Assembly: GCF_963678635.1 (NCBI RefSeq)
Contig: NC_087062.1
Location: 94,649,845 to 94,713,844 of the forward strand
Length of the DNA stretch: 64,000 nt
Direction of reading: 5' to 3'
Origin: Symsagittifera roscoffensis
Lineage: Eukaryota; Xenacoelomorpha; Acoela; Convolutidae
Shown here: one piece after another, positions 9,199-20,491 of the stretch
Numbering within the stretch: the stretch's first letter is position 1
How the letters are laid out: every line of letters begins with the position of its first letter
The notes under the pieces: generated by a model
The model's input: the letters and a program-made list of their open reading frames with translations, nothing else
What the model was told of the DNA's origin: nothing
Databases searched by the model: none
Made by a program: the position numbers and the translations under genes

Positions 9199-10730
9199 AT
9201 TTTTAGCCTTCATCCTCGATCATCTGAAAAATTCACAAAAGAAAAATAAAAAATAGCAAACTTCTTCAAAACTGTTTAAGACCCTATTAAACTTTTGCAC
9301 CAACAATTAAAATAAATATAATACCAATGCAGTAAATTAATTTATAAAATTTTCCCCCAAAGCAGTAAATCTAATTATGATGAAAATTTGTATCTTAAAA
9401 TTCCCCCATAACTAGCAGTAAATTTCCAAATTCTATGCAGTAAATTAATAAAATGCAATTGCAGTACTAACCTTTTGATATTTTCATTCATTCGCACAGA
9501 AATTCTATCCACACTCGCACAGCTCGCCCACGAAGAATTGTTTAAAATAATGAATTTCAGTTTCAAGTTTTCACACTCAACAACTCTAACATATAATAAC
9601 ATGTTTCAAACTTTCCTTTAACCCGGTTGGAAAGGAATCATATACTAAACAAAACTAACCAACGCAGCTTACTAAATACCACAAATCATAAAATAACAGC
9701 ATGACTAAGAAAAGAAAACCAACGGTACCCAAACCGGATTAACCCAGTTTAAAACTGGATAATTTATTCTTTTGAAGACTATTACAAAGTCTTAGAAAGA
9801 AATAATAAAACACAAAAAAGTCGAAAGACAAACCCATACCACAAACAATTTGATTTTTGAAAAAAGGACACAACCAACGAAACATAAGAAAAACCACAAC
9901 AAACCCAACATAAAACGTTGTCACATAACAGGACCCCTCACAAAAACCGCATGAAATCATACTCCCACACCTGGCCTAACCCACCAGGAAGGACGTCCTG
10001 AGCATGCTCTATAGCCGGCCTAACCCACCGCGCTACATCCACGCTTTGTGACCACACCTTTATTTTTAATAAGAGCTACTCAAGGGTGAGTAACTCTTCA
10101 AAATAACCGAACTAAAACAAAAAGCTTTTGTGAAAACAACTAACTAAAATCATTATTAAAAAATATTAAACTAATAAAAGTTTTATAAAATGTAAAATCA
10201 CATGATGCAATATATAGATCAGAATACAACACCAAGGACGAACATCAAAAGACAAGACGACCTCACTACACTCGAGAGAGAATGACCAACTACAATCGAT
10301 ATGCCGCTCACAATCACAACTCAAAGGATTTAGAGTACGACTTGACCTCGCAGAAAAGGACTTCATTGAACTAGACCAATGACCACCTCGATGACCCAAG
10401 TGTACGTACAGATCCGAGTAACCAGGCATCCCCTCCACGCACAATCTCCACGCCATTCCCAAGCTAGATCAGACACAAAAGAAGTTCTCCCCGAAGAACA
10501 GAAAAACCTGACATAGCCAACCATTCTGAAATCAGAATTGGTTTTGTTGCAGAGACTCAGTCGTTGTCACAAGAAGAACACAACGTCTTATGTCTCTAAC
10601 TCCAGTTTCCTGGAACTTCCTAAACAAAAAGGAAACAAAGAAATATGATGTTCGCCAAATACCAACGTCCATCATCCATCCTTGAATTACAGAAGAACTG
10701 TTCTAAAAAACTCTGTAAAACCCGGATGGG
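9199..10730 (+). other. Long 3' noncoding region of the retroelement
   Basis: About 1.5 kb without a credible ORF, between the last gene and the LTR-like repeat. It holds the GCAGTAAAT repeats listed separately and two copies of GGCCTAACCCACC (near 9974 and 10018). Between these are small palindromes (GGACGTCC, GAGCATGCTC), so the stretch 9970-10040 may fold. The minus strand there vaguely resembles a tRNA A box but lacks a B box. No strong polypurine tract precedes the LTR-like repeat; only CCCGGATGGG is present. Confidence 0.5.
9329..9466 (+). repeat. Spaced GCAGTAAAT motif cluster
   Basis: GCAGTAAAT occurs exactly at 9329, 9362, 9415 and 9438, with a near copy (GCAGTACTA) at 9461. Two of the copies follow a TTCCCCCA tract. 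Regular re-use of a nonamer in the 3' noncoding part of a retroelement could be a protein-binding or RNA signal; the function is unknown. Confidence 0.6.
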
Positions 10731-11120
10731 TGGAACCTGATCTAAACTATATTTTATGATTGGATAAATTAAATGTTTTACCAATGTAAAGTATTTAATA
10801 TTAACCAATCATGATCCATCTAACTAACAACCCACTTATTTGTAAGTGCTGAAGTTACTTGTAATTTCAGCACCAGAGAGATTTGAATTTAACTTAGAAA
10901 TTAGTTGGACTCTCCCGAGCACTTCAGCAGCCGCAATAAACCAGTATACCCTAGATCTATTGAGCCTAGCAGAGACTAGTTAAACAACCTGAGACTAGAT
11001 AGTATAAGAGTAAGATTAGGATCGGTATTAGACTAAGAAGTTGCACGAATCTATCCGGCCGAAAATAAGATAGCGTGACGAGCAGACGGTGTACCCTATC
11101 CGAAATTACTCTATGAGTTA
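10731..11120 (+). repeat. 390-base LTR-like repeat, candidate 3' LTR of the element
   Basis: Begins TGGAACC and ends about CTCTATGAGTTA. A copy of exactly the same length lies inverted at 19,341-19,730 and a shorter one at 27,617-27,971, so the boundaries are defined by comparison. Its orientation matches the upstream ORFs. It contains an inverted repeat around 10,760-10,811, a stem-loop at 10,846-10,873 and an AATAAA at 10,935. Against an LTR: the end is not CA, no target duplication flanks the two solo copies, and the 5' partner is outside the window. An unrelated dispersed repeat is the alternative. Confidence 0.55.
10935..10940 (+). promoter_or_regulatory. Possible polyadenylation signal AATAAA in the LTR-like repeat
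   Basis: AATAAA on the plus strand, downstream of the conserved stem-loop. The inverted copies read AACAAA at this place, so the signal is not conserved in the solo copies. It would end the element transcript if the repeat is a 3' LTR. Confidence 0.35.
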
Positions 11121-11182
11121 TACATACCAGTCATAACTCAATGCTTAGGAAAACCAGGACTTATTAGTCATTCTACTGTGTA

Positions 11183-11464
11183 CAGAATCGGATTTAGGGG
11201 CGGGGGTTACTCTTTGGTACTATTTCAAAAAAATGTGGCTGACCGACCCTAAATTTCTCTAAAGGCGCCTTTGTCTCCAATAAATGCAAACTTTGAGAGC
11301 GCGCGCAAAAAAAACGCGATTTTTTGGTCAATATTTTTGGGCAAACAGGGATCTTTATATTGATTTGGGAGAGCTCGGTAAATCAATTTAGCCTACCTAA
11401 AAAAGGCCGACAAAGTTTTCTAAATTCTCTCCTCCCCCTCGAGAAAATCTTAGATCTGCCCCTG
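11183..11464 (-). mobile_element. hAT-type MITE, CAGGGGCGGAT family, degraded copy
   Basis: Ends CAGAATCGGATTTAGG and CTTAGATCTGCCCCTG, with the family's G/C-rich termini, AAAGGCGCCTTTG core and GAGCGCGCGC block. Flanking octamers ACTGTGTA and ACTATAGA match at 5 of 8 positions, so the target duplication has decayed. It inserted just downstream of the LTR-like repeat. Confidence 0.75.
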
Positions 11465-11660
11465 ACTATAGAAGATGATGATTCAGCTCAAACTGGAAAA
11501 ATAAGATTTTAAATTTTTTGACAAACTTTTTGATTTGTTAAATTGGGAAAACATATTACTATTTGCAGTATTTGTTGGTATTCTAGTTTCTGAACAAGGG
11601 TATACGCTGATACTTTTGCATTCTATACTCGAGTAACGTTACACGAAAGAGTAGTATACA

Positions 11661-12058
11661 CACCAGCGGATTTCAATGAGAGACGAAAAAGGGAGGCCTT
11701 TCTCTCAGGGATTCGAACCCCTGCCGGCCCAAAGGGTCCCCCTTTGTACTATTTTAAAATATCCATTTTTGGTGACGGACCCTAAAATTTTTCTGAAGGC
11801 GCCTTGGGCGCCAAAATATACTCATTTTGTCTGGGGAGCGCGCCCCAAAAAAGGCGATTTTTTGGTCATCATTTTCCAAAAATGGCTAAAAACGCCTTTT
11901 TTGGCCTGTTTTTTCAAAACTTTAATTGCAGCGCAGAAATATTGGTCAGAATAGTGTCTTTAAAGTGATTTGGGACAGCTTATAAAAGTCGATCAAATTT
12001 TCGAAATTTTTTTGAAAATCCCCCCCCCCCGCTCGAGAAAACGCTGGATCCGCCCCAG
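11661..12058 (-). mobile_element. hAT-type MITE, CAGGGGCGGAT family
   Basis: A full-length copy of about 398 bases, from CACCAGCGGATTT to CTGGATCCGCCCCAG, containing AAGGCGCCTTGGGCGCC and the terminal C run. Flanking octamers AGTATACA and AGTACACG match at 6 of 8 positions. Confidence 0.8.
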
Positions 12059-12066
12059 AGTACACG

Positions 12067-14284
12067 CAACAAATTAGATCGATATCCTTAATTGTGTTTT
12101 GAAAGTTTCACTTGCACATTATCATAACTATTCCTTCAGTTTTTTTGAAAATCGGAACAAAAAGACCAGCTCAAGTTAAATTTGGTCTCAATAAACAATC
12201 ATTTAGGATGATTTGTCTGGTTCATAAAAAGCACCGTACTTGAAAACACAGAAGAAATAACAGTTTCCGTCTTATTCACTTGTTAACAAGATAATTCAGC
12301 TTACTCGGGATCAAATCGGATTGAAGAGCTCGGTTTGTTTTTATCTAGCTTGCTGGGGGATAATCCAGTTTTTTTTGCTGGTCGACAGGTTAAATCTATT
12401 TTTGGATTCTTTGTTTTTTAACTAGCAGACTTTCTTATTTAAATTTCCCATTTAAAAGTGAATGGTCACATTTTGAAGCACAAAAGCAGATCATTCTACT
12501 TATTTTATTCAGAAATTCAGCAAATATTTAGAAAGGTTTTCAATATGTTAGTAATAACCGGTCCAGGGGCAAACATTAAAAACAAAAATCAAACTTTTCA
12601 AACAAAAATGAAGCTTCCATTAAATAATTGAAACGTAAAAGTCAAGTTAAGATAATAAAGACCAAACGAAACAAAAATAAAAGCCGTTTTTTTAACTCGA
12701 GATATTTTTCGTCCTTAATTTGCGATGAAATCAAATCCCAAAAATTTTGAGCAGCAACTTCACAGATTTTTGTGTGCGATCTACAGTGTACGATCAACAG
12801 AAATCACGATTAGAGGTTAAATTTTGTTTAGATTTACCTTTAACGTTTGTAACCGATTTGATAGCACTCTGTAATAACAAAACTGTAATGGGAGGTAATG
12901 AAAATACATGTGCATACGGTTTGGTAATTTCAGGTGGCTAAATAAACTTGAATGAACCAGAGTCATCAATTAGGTCTGATCATCCAACAGGGACGCCAAT
13001 AAACAAAGATGTTTTTGAATTAGATGCCTTTTATGCTGATTTAATGTTCGTTTTGATGTTGAAATTGGGAGCTTTAAAAAATCTGGATGCAGAAATTGAA
13101 ACAACCATGTCTCGTTTTGCAAAATTTCAAAGGTGGTAATCTAATCCAAAAATTTAAACATCACTCAAAAGTCACAAACGCCGTCAATATGAGAGAAAAA
13201 AAATGTAAAAGTAGGATGAATGAAATCTCATTAAAACGTGAGTCGTTATAAAAATGACATCTTCAACTGTTTTTATAAATATCCTAAAAATGATAGATTG
13301 CCGAGGGCATGAACTCGCGCCATTATTTTTTGATTATACTGTTCGCAACACTTGTTATGCAGGTTGCTAAGAGTGTGTAAGAAAGTGACAGGAAACAAAT
13401 TGGAGACAAGGCAAGTGAAATTTGCCAAGCTTGAGGGTTTCGAAAAAGTTAATTGGAAACTCGATCTGTAGACTAAAGTTGAGTTAGGTTTACCCGATGT
13501 AGTGACACAAGTTGAAGGTTTTCTGATATAGGTTAAATAAGCAGAAATTGAGCATAAACAACTACTATTTAAAGCCCACAAGCAAAAGAGGGCTCAATCT
13601 TTCAGAGGATCTATTGGTGCAATAAATAACGAGGACTTGGGATCTTAACACAATCAAAGTTTTATGGAACAGAGTACAAATATGGGAATTAAATAATGTT
13701 CTGGCTTGTAGCAATTATAAATTGGGAGTTTTCACGTGTAATTCTTCATTTGCGACGTTGGAAGCTGTCTAAATCTGACATAACCCCCCGCCGAGCTTGC
13801 TAGAAATTTCCGTCTCAATTTTCGGGAGAGAAAGTCTGCCTGGTTTCGGAATAAAGAAAATCCCTTAATAAATCAGTAATTCGATTTAAAAATTGCCCCC
13901 CTAGCAAGCAGAGAAAAAGAAAAGCTTTATCATTAGTGAAAAGATTGACAGTGAAAAACTGGTGCTTATACCATGACAAAAATTTAACAATCAAATCGAG
14001 ATTTTGCGAATATCTTCAGCGCGAATATCGTCAGCCAATAGTATCTTGCAGTCCGACAAGCTTTAAAGAGTTTCGGGATCAACCCACAATCCACCCCACC
14101 CCCTTGCCAATCAATGTCCCCCCGAAGCAAGTATTTTTTAAGAAAACTGTTTCGCTATAAAATATGCTTTTCAAACAAACGCGAAAAATTTAACTTTTCA
14201 TAGAATTTTTTTAATACCGTTTGTATTTTGATGGGCTACAAAATATTTAAATTGACGTTTTAATGGTGGCGTGTCACGGAGCCG
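12067..14284. other. Anonymous AT-rich sequence, no convincing gene
   Basis: No recognisable gene, RNA or transposon apart from the possible coding remnant at 12,729-13,139. An inverted pair GCTTGCTAG (about 13,796) and CTAGCAAGC (about 13,901) brackets 110 bases with flanking C runs and may be the remains of a small foldback element. Confidence 0.4.
12729..13139 (+). pseudogene. Possible coding remnant, unidentified
   Basis: One plus-strand frame is open for about 136 codons, interrupted by a single in-frame TAA (12,939-12,941). It has no ATG near its start. Its codon composition is more balanced than the surroundings, with varied residues and few runs. The second half reads as a plausible amphipathic helix region (residues around DAEIETTMSRFAKF). 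It may be a decayed exon or transposon fragment. I recognise no domain, and chance cannot be excluded. Confidence 0.25.
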
Positions 14285-14635
14285 CATACACGGATAGCTG
14301 AAAAATAAATTCGTTCCCGGATAGATAAAAAAAATACACTTTGTTCCCGGAGAGCAGAAATGTTTTTTTTTGTTGCTTGACAGCACAGAAACTTCGATTT
14401 TCTCAAAGCCAAAAATCAACCGTTGAAAATATTTAACTCTCGTTTGTACCATATGATAAAAAAAAAGGTTCTCTCACATTATAGCCCACACCTTCAAGTA
14501 AATTATAGACCTACGAAATGCAGAAACTCTTCAATGAGAGGGGCATTGCTTTCAAACAAAAGAAAAGTCGTTTAACTTTTTTTTATTCGAGCCGAAACAA
14601 AATGTGCTTACCGGATAGCCAAAAAAAAACATTGC
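14285..14635. repeat. Degenerate CCCGGATAG-containing repeats
   Basis: CGGATAGC- or CCGGATAG-like motifs followed by A-rich tracts recur about four times (near 14,290, 14,317, 14,346 and 14,611), giving a loose repeat of the form TTGTTCCCGGATAG then poly-A. Noncoding; decayed tandem array. Confidence 0.4.
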
Positions 14636-14783
14636 GTATCAAAATAGTCGTACTTTAATTGCCATCTAATTCCATGAAAACAAAAGTATCACAGAAAAAA
14701 AATGTTTTTTTTTTGTTGAATTATTTGTAGCTTAGTTTCAAACATAGTAATGAATCAAGTTAACTTCCTCCTTCAAATATCTG

Positions 14784-14895
14784 AGCTAAAATCCCTCACT
14801 TCAGCGTTCAGTTTAAGTTAAATTTGCTAAAACTGACTAAGCTAAAATCCTTCACTTCAGCGTTCAATTTAAGTTAAATTTGCTAAAACTGAAAA
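14784..14895. repeat. Tandem duplication of about 55 bases
   Basis: GCTAAAATCC-CTCACTTCAGCG and the following TTTAAGTTAAATTTGC are present twice with only a few differences. Noncoding. Confidence 0.75.
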
Positions 14896-14960
14896 CGTTG
14901 AAACTTTTAAAGTTAAGACTGAAAACGAAGTTAATATCGTCCCTCTTAACGGCCAGCTTT

Positions 14961-14981
14961 GGGGGGGGGGGGGGGGGGGGG
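14961..14981 (+). repeat. Poly-G run of 21 bases
   Basis: An uninterrupted G tract in otherwise AT-rich DNA, followed by TGGAGGG. It could fold as a G-quadruplex; the assembled length is probably unreliable. Confidence 0.8.
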
Positions 14982-15286
14982 TGGAGGGTTAACTTGGTCT
15001 AGAACGCGCACCGAAGTTTCATGCTCAGATCCATTTTCACTAAAATCTATTCCTTTCAAATCTTTTTTTTATCTCCATGTAACTTCAAAAGTGTCATTTT
15101 TTTTGCCATATCGCCATGAAATCTGTTGTTCTCTCGATGGAATTGTAAAGGTGTTTTAAGATAAGTTTTTAAGGTAAATTTACCCTAACTTTTTTTTGAG
15201 TGCAGGGAACCGCAGAAAAAATATTTGGACTCACTGGACGTAGAAACTAAATTTTAAAAACAACTAAAGGCACAGCAATTTTTTGA

Positions 15287-15445
15287 AGTTTTTGAATATA
15301 TTTGAAGCATTGCGACCATGAATTAACACAAAAGTCATCAGAAAAGAATCAAGTTTGCAATTTTGTCAGGCAGAGTTTTTGAATATATTTGAAGCATCGC
15401 GACCATGAATTAAAAGAATAATCATCAGAAAAAAATCAGTTTTGG
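15287..15445. repeat. Tandem duplication, period about 85 bases
   Basis: GTTTTTGAATATATTTGAAG, then CAT-GCGACCATGAATTAA and a CATCAGAAAA tail, occur twice (about 15,287 and 15,374). Moderately diverged; noncoding. Confidence 0.75.
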
Positions 15446-15556
15446 ACGAAAATTTTTTTTTGAGTTCGTGATGGTTTTTAGATCAAAAAAATTTAGAACA
15501 ATGAGTTGAGGCATCGGAAAGCAGTTAAATCTAAATTCAAGATTGAATCTAAATTC

Positions 15557-15800
15557 GGGTAGCAGTGGTGAAGTGGTTACGTCTCCGCCTCTCAATCGAA
15601 AGGTCGGATGTTCGAGGCCCACCATGATCCGTGCTCGTTGCTTGAGGGTGAGGCAACATTACCCAGCCCAGAAAAATAACCAAAAAAATTGCATGTAGTT
15701 CTTAAGCAGGGGCACAACAGCGGTTCGCCGTGATGGTCTGTACAGCTCGTATGTTGGTCCTATCCCTCGTGGATAAATGATCTTATAAGAGCAAGAAAAG
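15557..15800 (+). mobile_element. tRNA-derived SINE
   Basis: The head is tRNA-like with an internal RNA polymerase III promoter: A box TGGTGAAGTGG at 15,566-15,576 (fits TRGYNNARNNG) and B box GTTCGAGGC at 15,610-15,618 (fits GWTCRANNC). The body contains TTACCCAGCCCAGAAAAAT and ends near ATAAATGATCTTATAAGAG. A second copy lies inverted at 29,152-29,369 and a partial one at 22,815-22,990. The head resembles a serine-type tRNA, but that assignment is weak. Confidence 0.75.
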
Positions 15801-17382
15801 AGAAGTGAATTAACAAAAAATGATTTTATCATGAACTTACTCATTTCAAACTACCCTTTCTCAAACTATTCTCACCCCCCCCCCCGTTTTCAAACTTAGT
15901 AAGTTGAAAAAATGGCGGGAAGGGCGTAGGGGGAGGAGCTAACAAAACCAACAATTTTTGAAACTTTGAAACCGTTTTACCGTTTTGAAACCAGTTTTTG
16001 TGTACTTTTTGATCAACATCTTTCAGATCGAATTCGTGAGAGTTACATACGGCAGAGGGTGGCAAAGTCTTGAAGGAAAATAACGGGAAACACAATTTAA
16101 GGACTTAAAAAGATTTGTGAGAAAAAAGTCAAAAAATTGTGAAGAGAAAAAAGAGAAAACAAAATAATAATTTCCAGAAAATTTATTTTACTGTTAATAA
16201 CTGAATTTCTGTTTTGCGGAAGTAACGCTCAAGTTTTGAACTTACTTTGTCATTTTTTTCTTGAACCTACTTTGTACTTTCACTTTAAAAATGTTTAAAC
16301 ATGACTGACTAATTTTAAAAAAAACGGATACTAATCCAGGTTAACATATTATAAACGATTTTAATAAATTTTATTGTTTAAAACAGTTTTATAAGAACAT
16401 AATTTAAACAATTCTAATTGATTGTTTTTGAATTTAATAGAAACAAGCAAGGAAAACCAAATAAATTGATTAATTTTGCGCCATGAGCAAATATTTGCCT
16501 GACGATAGGTTATATTCGTAGAAAGGCTGTGCGGGATTGACGAACTTGCCTCTTTAATCATATTTTGTTGTGTTGTTGATTACCTCAACCATTTTTAGAA
16601 ATTGTATGAAAATTGTATGACAAGCATTTTCCCACACACTTGATGTATGGAATTGTATGATAAGCATTTTCGGTGTATGGAGGTCAACCCGGGGTTCTTG
16701 TTTTTTTTTCGTCTGTCCAACAATGCAGCTCTGTGGTTACTCACCATTTGAATTCGGTTTCGATAATTAAATCTAATATTCAACCTTTTTAACTGTTCTC
16801 AAAGTTATCGTGTGAAAAAATCGTATTTTATCCCCTAAACTGATTTGTAGAGGGAGTGATTGGACAATTGATCCAGGTTTCGCCGACAGGCCATGAAGAA
16901 AAACGTCGTAAGCCAATCAGAATCGGGAAAAGAACATGCATACTTCGAAAGCGTGTTTTCTCACCTCGATCCTGATTGGCTTCCGATTTGTCTACTATAT
17001 GTCGTTTTCTACTTTTTGACCGCAATCCGTTTAAGGCATGCTTTCTGATAATTCATGTGTCAAGTTGACAAGTTGAGTTGAGTAAGCTTTGTAATTGTTC
17101 CAACCATTGAAAATGAATGGGAACTTTGTATTCGGGTGTGTGTTAGTCTTTTTTTGTTTTCCACATAAAATTAGGTACCACAAATAATAACCGGAATAGT
17201 TCGAGTGATTTAAGATATTAAAAATTGTTTTCGAATTGGCCTTTTTTTTACTATGGCTGTCGAATTTTCTTTTGTTCTACATTTTCGTTAAGATCATTTT
17301 ATCATACCACGCAGTAATAACGACACTAATCTGGAAATTTTATAAAGTTTTTGTAAGACTATTGTCGGAACATTCTGTGATA
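15801..17382. other. Anonymous AT-rich sequence with one palindrome-family fragment
   Basis: No credible gene. At 16,600-16,690 sits a fragment of the TCATACAATT palindrome family in which AATTGTATGA occurs several times, next to GGTCAACCCGGG. The reverse complement of that stretch appears at about 21,693-21,790. A C run at 15,877-15,886 and G-rich stretches are the only other local oddities. Confidence 0.4.
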
Positions 17383-17390
17383 CTTTGTAC

Positions 17391-17768
17391 TAGTAGCGGA
17401 TTTAGGGGGGACCGGGGGCGGACGCCCCCCCCCCTCAGAGATTCGACCCCCTGCCGACTCAAAGGGTCCCCCCTTCACACTATTTTGAGACATCCATTTT
17501 TGGCTGACTGACCTTAAGATTTTTCTAAAGGCGCCTTTGGCGCCAATATATACTAATTTTGAGAGGGGAGCGCGCTCCGAAAAAACTCGATTTTTTGGTC
17601 GAAATTTTCCAAAAAGTGCCTAAAAACGCCTTTTTTTGACCTTTTTTCAACATTTGCCTGCGACGCAGAAAATTTTATCAAATTAGGGTCTTTAAAGGGG
17701 TTTGGGAGAGCTCAGAAAACTTCGAAAATCCGCCACCCCCCCTCGAGAAATTCCTAGATCCGCGCCTG
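17391..17768 (-). mobile_element. hAT-type MITE, CAGGGGCGGAT family, with exact target duplication
   Basis: A 378-base copy from TAGTAGCGGATTTAGG to CCTAGATCCGCGCCTG. The octamer CTTTGTAC flanks it on both sides (17,383-17,390 and 17,769-17,776), an exact 8-base target duplication as expected for hAT transposition. The core GGCGCCTTTGGCGCC is intact. Confidence 0.9.
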
Positions 17769-17776
17769 CTTTGTAC

Positions 17777-19340
17777 AGTAACTGGCTATTCTTATTATAT
17801 ATTGAAAAATCTGCTCATTTTGTCATAGGTTCAAGCTCCACTTTCAGTCATTTTTTAAAATTGACATCCTTTGAAAGTAAAAAGAAATCTTTGACAACTT
17901 AAAGATTACATTAAGAAATTTTACGGGAAATATAGAGAAAGTTCTCTACGCTTCCTTATTAAAACAACATGTAATAAATTATAACCAGAGCATGTGTATT
18001 TAGACTCTGTAGGGCTTTCCAAGTCGCTTTTGGGTAACGCGGCGTATTTGAAATTGGGGTTGGATAAATTTCAAGTGAGAGGGAAAGAGCTTGTTGACTT
18101 TTTGGTGATCCACTCAACACCTGCTGGCCGATTAAGTCAAGCCTGATTAATAAGATCTGACCCGGAGGGAAAAACACGTCAAAGGAACTGAAGTGTTTTC
18201 GAGACAATCAAATTAGCCGCACAGAAACAACATTTTCTAGGAAATAGTATAATAGTGAACAAACAAACGAAAATATAGCTGATGATTTGAACTAATACCA
18301 TCCTAAAATTTATATCCAGATAAGCAAAAATTATTTTAATATGATAAATCTTTGAAGTGTAATAATTATCTTTTCACGAGACAATGACTACATGTTATCA
18401 AAAGTGCTCTGTGGGTGTCGAAACTCAGCTTCAAATAAAATAGAAAATAAAAAATAGTTAAATAAAAATTGAATAAACCTAATCTCGGTAAAACCCTGCG
18501 TGCTAAAATATGGTACAAACCGCATTTAGTCCTATTCATACAATGAATACGGCAATAATTTTTTGGTGGCCATCAAGCTGGTTTTATAACAGTTCGAATC
18601 TGATTTTTTTTATGGGCTACTTATATGCGAAATAAATGGAAATTTCCGAATAATCAGGAAGGGATCAAGGATTTTCCCCAGGAAATTGATGTATACCAGA
18701 TAAAAAACGTTTTAGATAGCGCGCTTTCCCAAAGGAACGTTGGTTAGTGTTATCGAATTGTCGTTATGATTTTGATTTTAAAAGATACAAGTCTTCAAAA
18801 GCCAACTTTGAACAGAAATTTAGAAAAGTGGCTCTTATCTGCTTTCAAGCCTTCAAATCGTTCGTTAAACAACAAAATGACTGCTTGCGTCAACGCGAAG
18901 GCCCTGAAATTCACAGTGCGAAAATTGATAATATGCACGAAATGGAAAATGCTTTTTTTCGTTTTTTAATCACACTTCAAGCGCCTTATAAAGAGTAAAA
19001 TTATATACATATATTTTGCGCCTGGTAACGCATTAACCATGTAGATTGGTTTAATTTTTTTGAGTACGTTTTATTAGTGCCCAAAAAATGAGCTTTAATT
19101 ATCTCTACTTGAATTATAGTAGCCAAAGAAATCTTAATTTCAATCCGCCATAACTTACACAAAATAGCTGCCTATGTGAGTTTTGTTTTTGATTTAGAGT
19201 TTCGGACATCAATATTTTTCAGATAGTACGAAAAAATAGGATTCAAAATGACTATTTGAAAAGTTGACTATTTGAGAAAAAAAAAGTATCGGTGGGCAAA
19301 TTTTTCGCCTTTCTCTCTTCTGAGTTAGGTCCGATGTGGT
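17777..19340. other. Anonymous AT-rich sequence, no convincing gene
   Basis: No recognised element. A GTG-started open frame of 83 codons at 18,747-18,998 has fairly even codon composition but no recognisable domain, so I do not call it a gene. Confidence 0.4.
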
Positions 19341-19730
19341 TAACTCATAGAGTAATTTCGGATAGGGTACACCGTCTGCTCGTCACGCTATCTTATTTTC
19401 GGCCGGATAGATTCGTGCAACTTCTTAGTCTAATACCGATCCTAATCTTACTCTTATACTTTCTAGTCTCAGGGTGTTTAACTAGTCTCTGCTAGGCTCA
19501 ATAGATCTAGGGTATACTGGTTTGTTGCGGCTGCTGAAGTTCTCTTGGAGAGACAACTAATTTCTAAGTTAAATTCAAATCTCTCTGGTGCTGAAATTAC
19601 AAGTAATTTCAGCACTTACAAATAAGTGGGTTGTTAGTTAGATGGATCATGATTGGTTAATATTAAATACTTTACAGTGGTAAAATATCTAATTTATCCA
19701 ATCATAAAATGTAGTTTAGATCAGGTTCCA
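19341..19730 (-). repeat. Solo copy of the LTR-like repeat, inverted
   Basis: The reverse complement matches 10,731-11,120 over the same 390 bases, from TGGAACC to CTCTATGAGTTA, with scattered substitutions. It carries a perfect 13-base stem with a 2-base loop at 19,588-19,615. No element ORFs adjoin it, so it is best read as a solo LTR. The flanks show no obvious target duplication. Confidence 0.7.
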
Positions 19731-20491
19731 CTTCGAAATTTTGCATTCGTACAAAAGTGTAGCCATATCTTGTTAACACAGAGCTAAGCACTGCGTAGAG
19801 TTATGCATTAACAATTGAAAAAGCACATGCTATTTCATGCTGCTTGTATATTTAATTTAATGGTGTATTTAGAAAAGTTTAAAAGTAATTTTTTTTGCAG
19901 ATTTTCTTGAAAATCTGACCCAAACTGTAAACAATACACAATGAAAAAATCTGCCTGCATCAACGTAATTTTAAGTCAAAAAAGTTTGCCTGAAGTCAAC
20001 TTGAAACAATTTCTCAAACGCCATAAGTTAACCGCAACCTGATCGTATATCACACAAAGCCACAAATGTTCCGACTGCCCTTAAATTATATCAAAATGAA
20101 TCAAAATTTAAACAAAAATTGCTTAAACTTGAGTCATTTACGGATTCAATGTGACTCGATCGAACCCCACATCTTGGATTGAATACCAGGATCGAACCCC
20201 ACATTTTGTTATTTTAAAGCAGGTCTATTTCTCTCAAATTGTCTAAACAATTGCGTTCAAAGGAGGCTGATTAAAAAGTTAACATTTGAAAAAGAGCCAC
20301 CTTGAGTAAAAAAAAGAGCCACTTTGCACTTCCTATTTTTTCACATATTTTTTTTCAACAGAAGCAGGTTCATCAGATATGACAGAAAAAAATTGTCGTG
20401 TTTCAAATCGTGATCGCTCAACTAATAATTTTTAATTTGAAACTGTTAACAATGGTGAAATTGGTCAAGTTTGCAAATAAAACATTAATTA
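19731..20491. other. Anonymous AT-rich sequence
   Basis: No gene or known element seen. A short direct repeat, ATCGAACCCCACAT-TTG, occurs twice near 20,159-20,206. Confidence 0.4.

Noticed and set aside
9970..10040. A tRNA gene on the minus strand near the GGCCTAACCCACC repeats
   Set aside because: Only an imperfect A box is visible, with no B box and no cloverleaf pairing that I could trace.
18747..18998. 83-codon plus-strand open frame as a gene
   Set aside because: Non-ATG start, overlapping alternative frame, no recognisable domain and no context.
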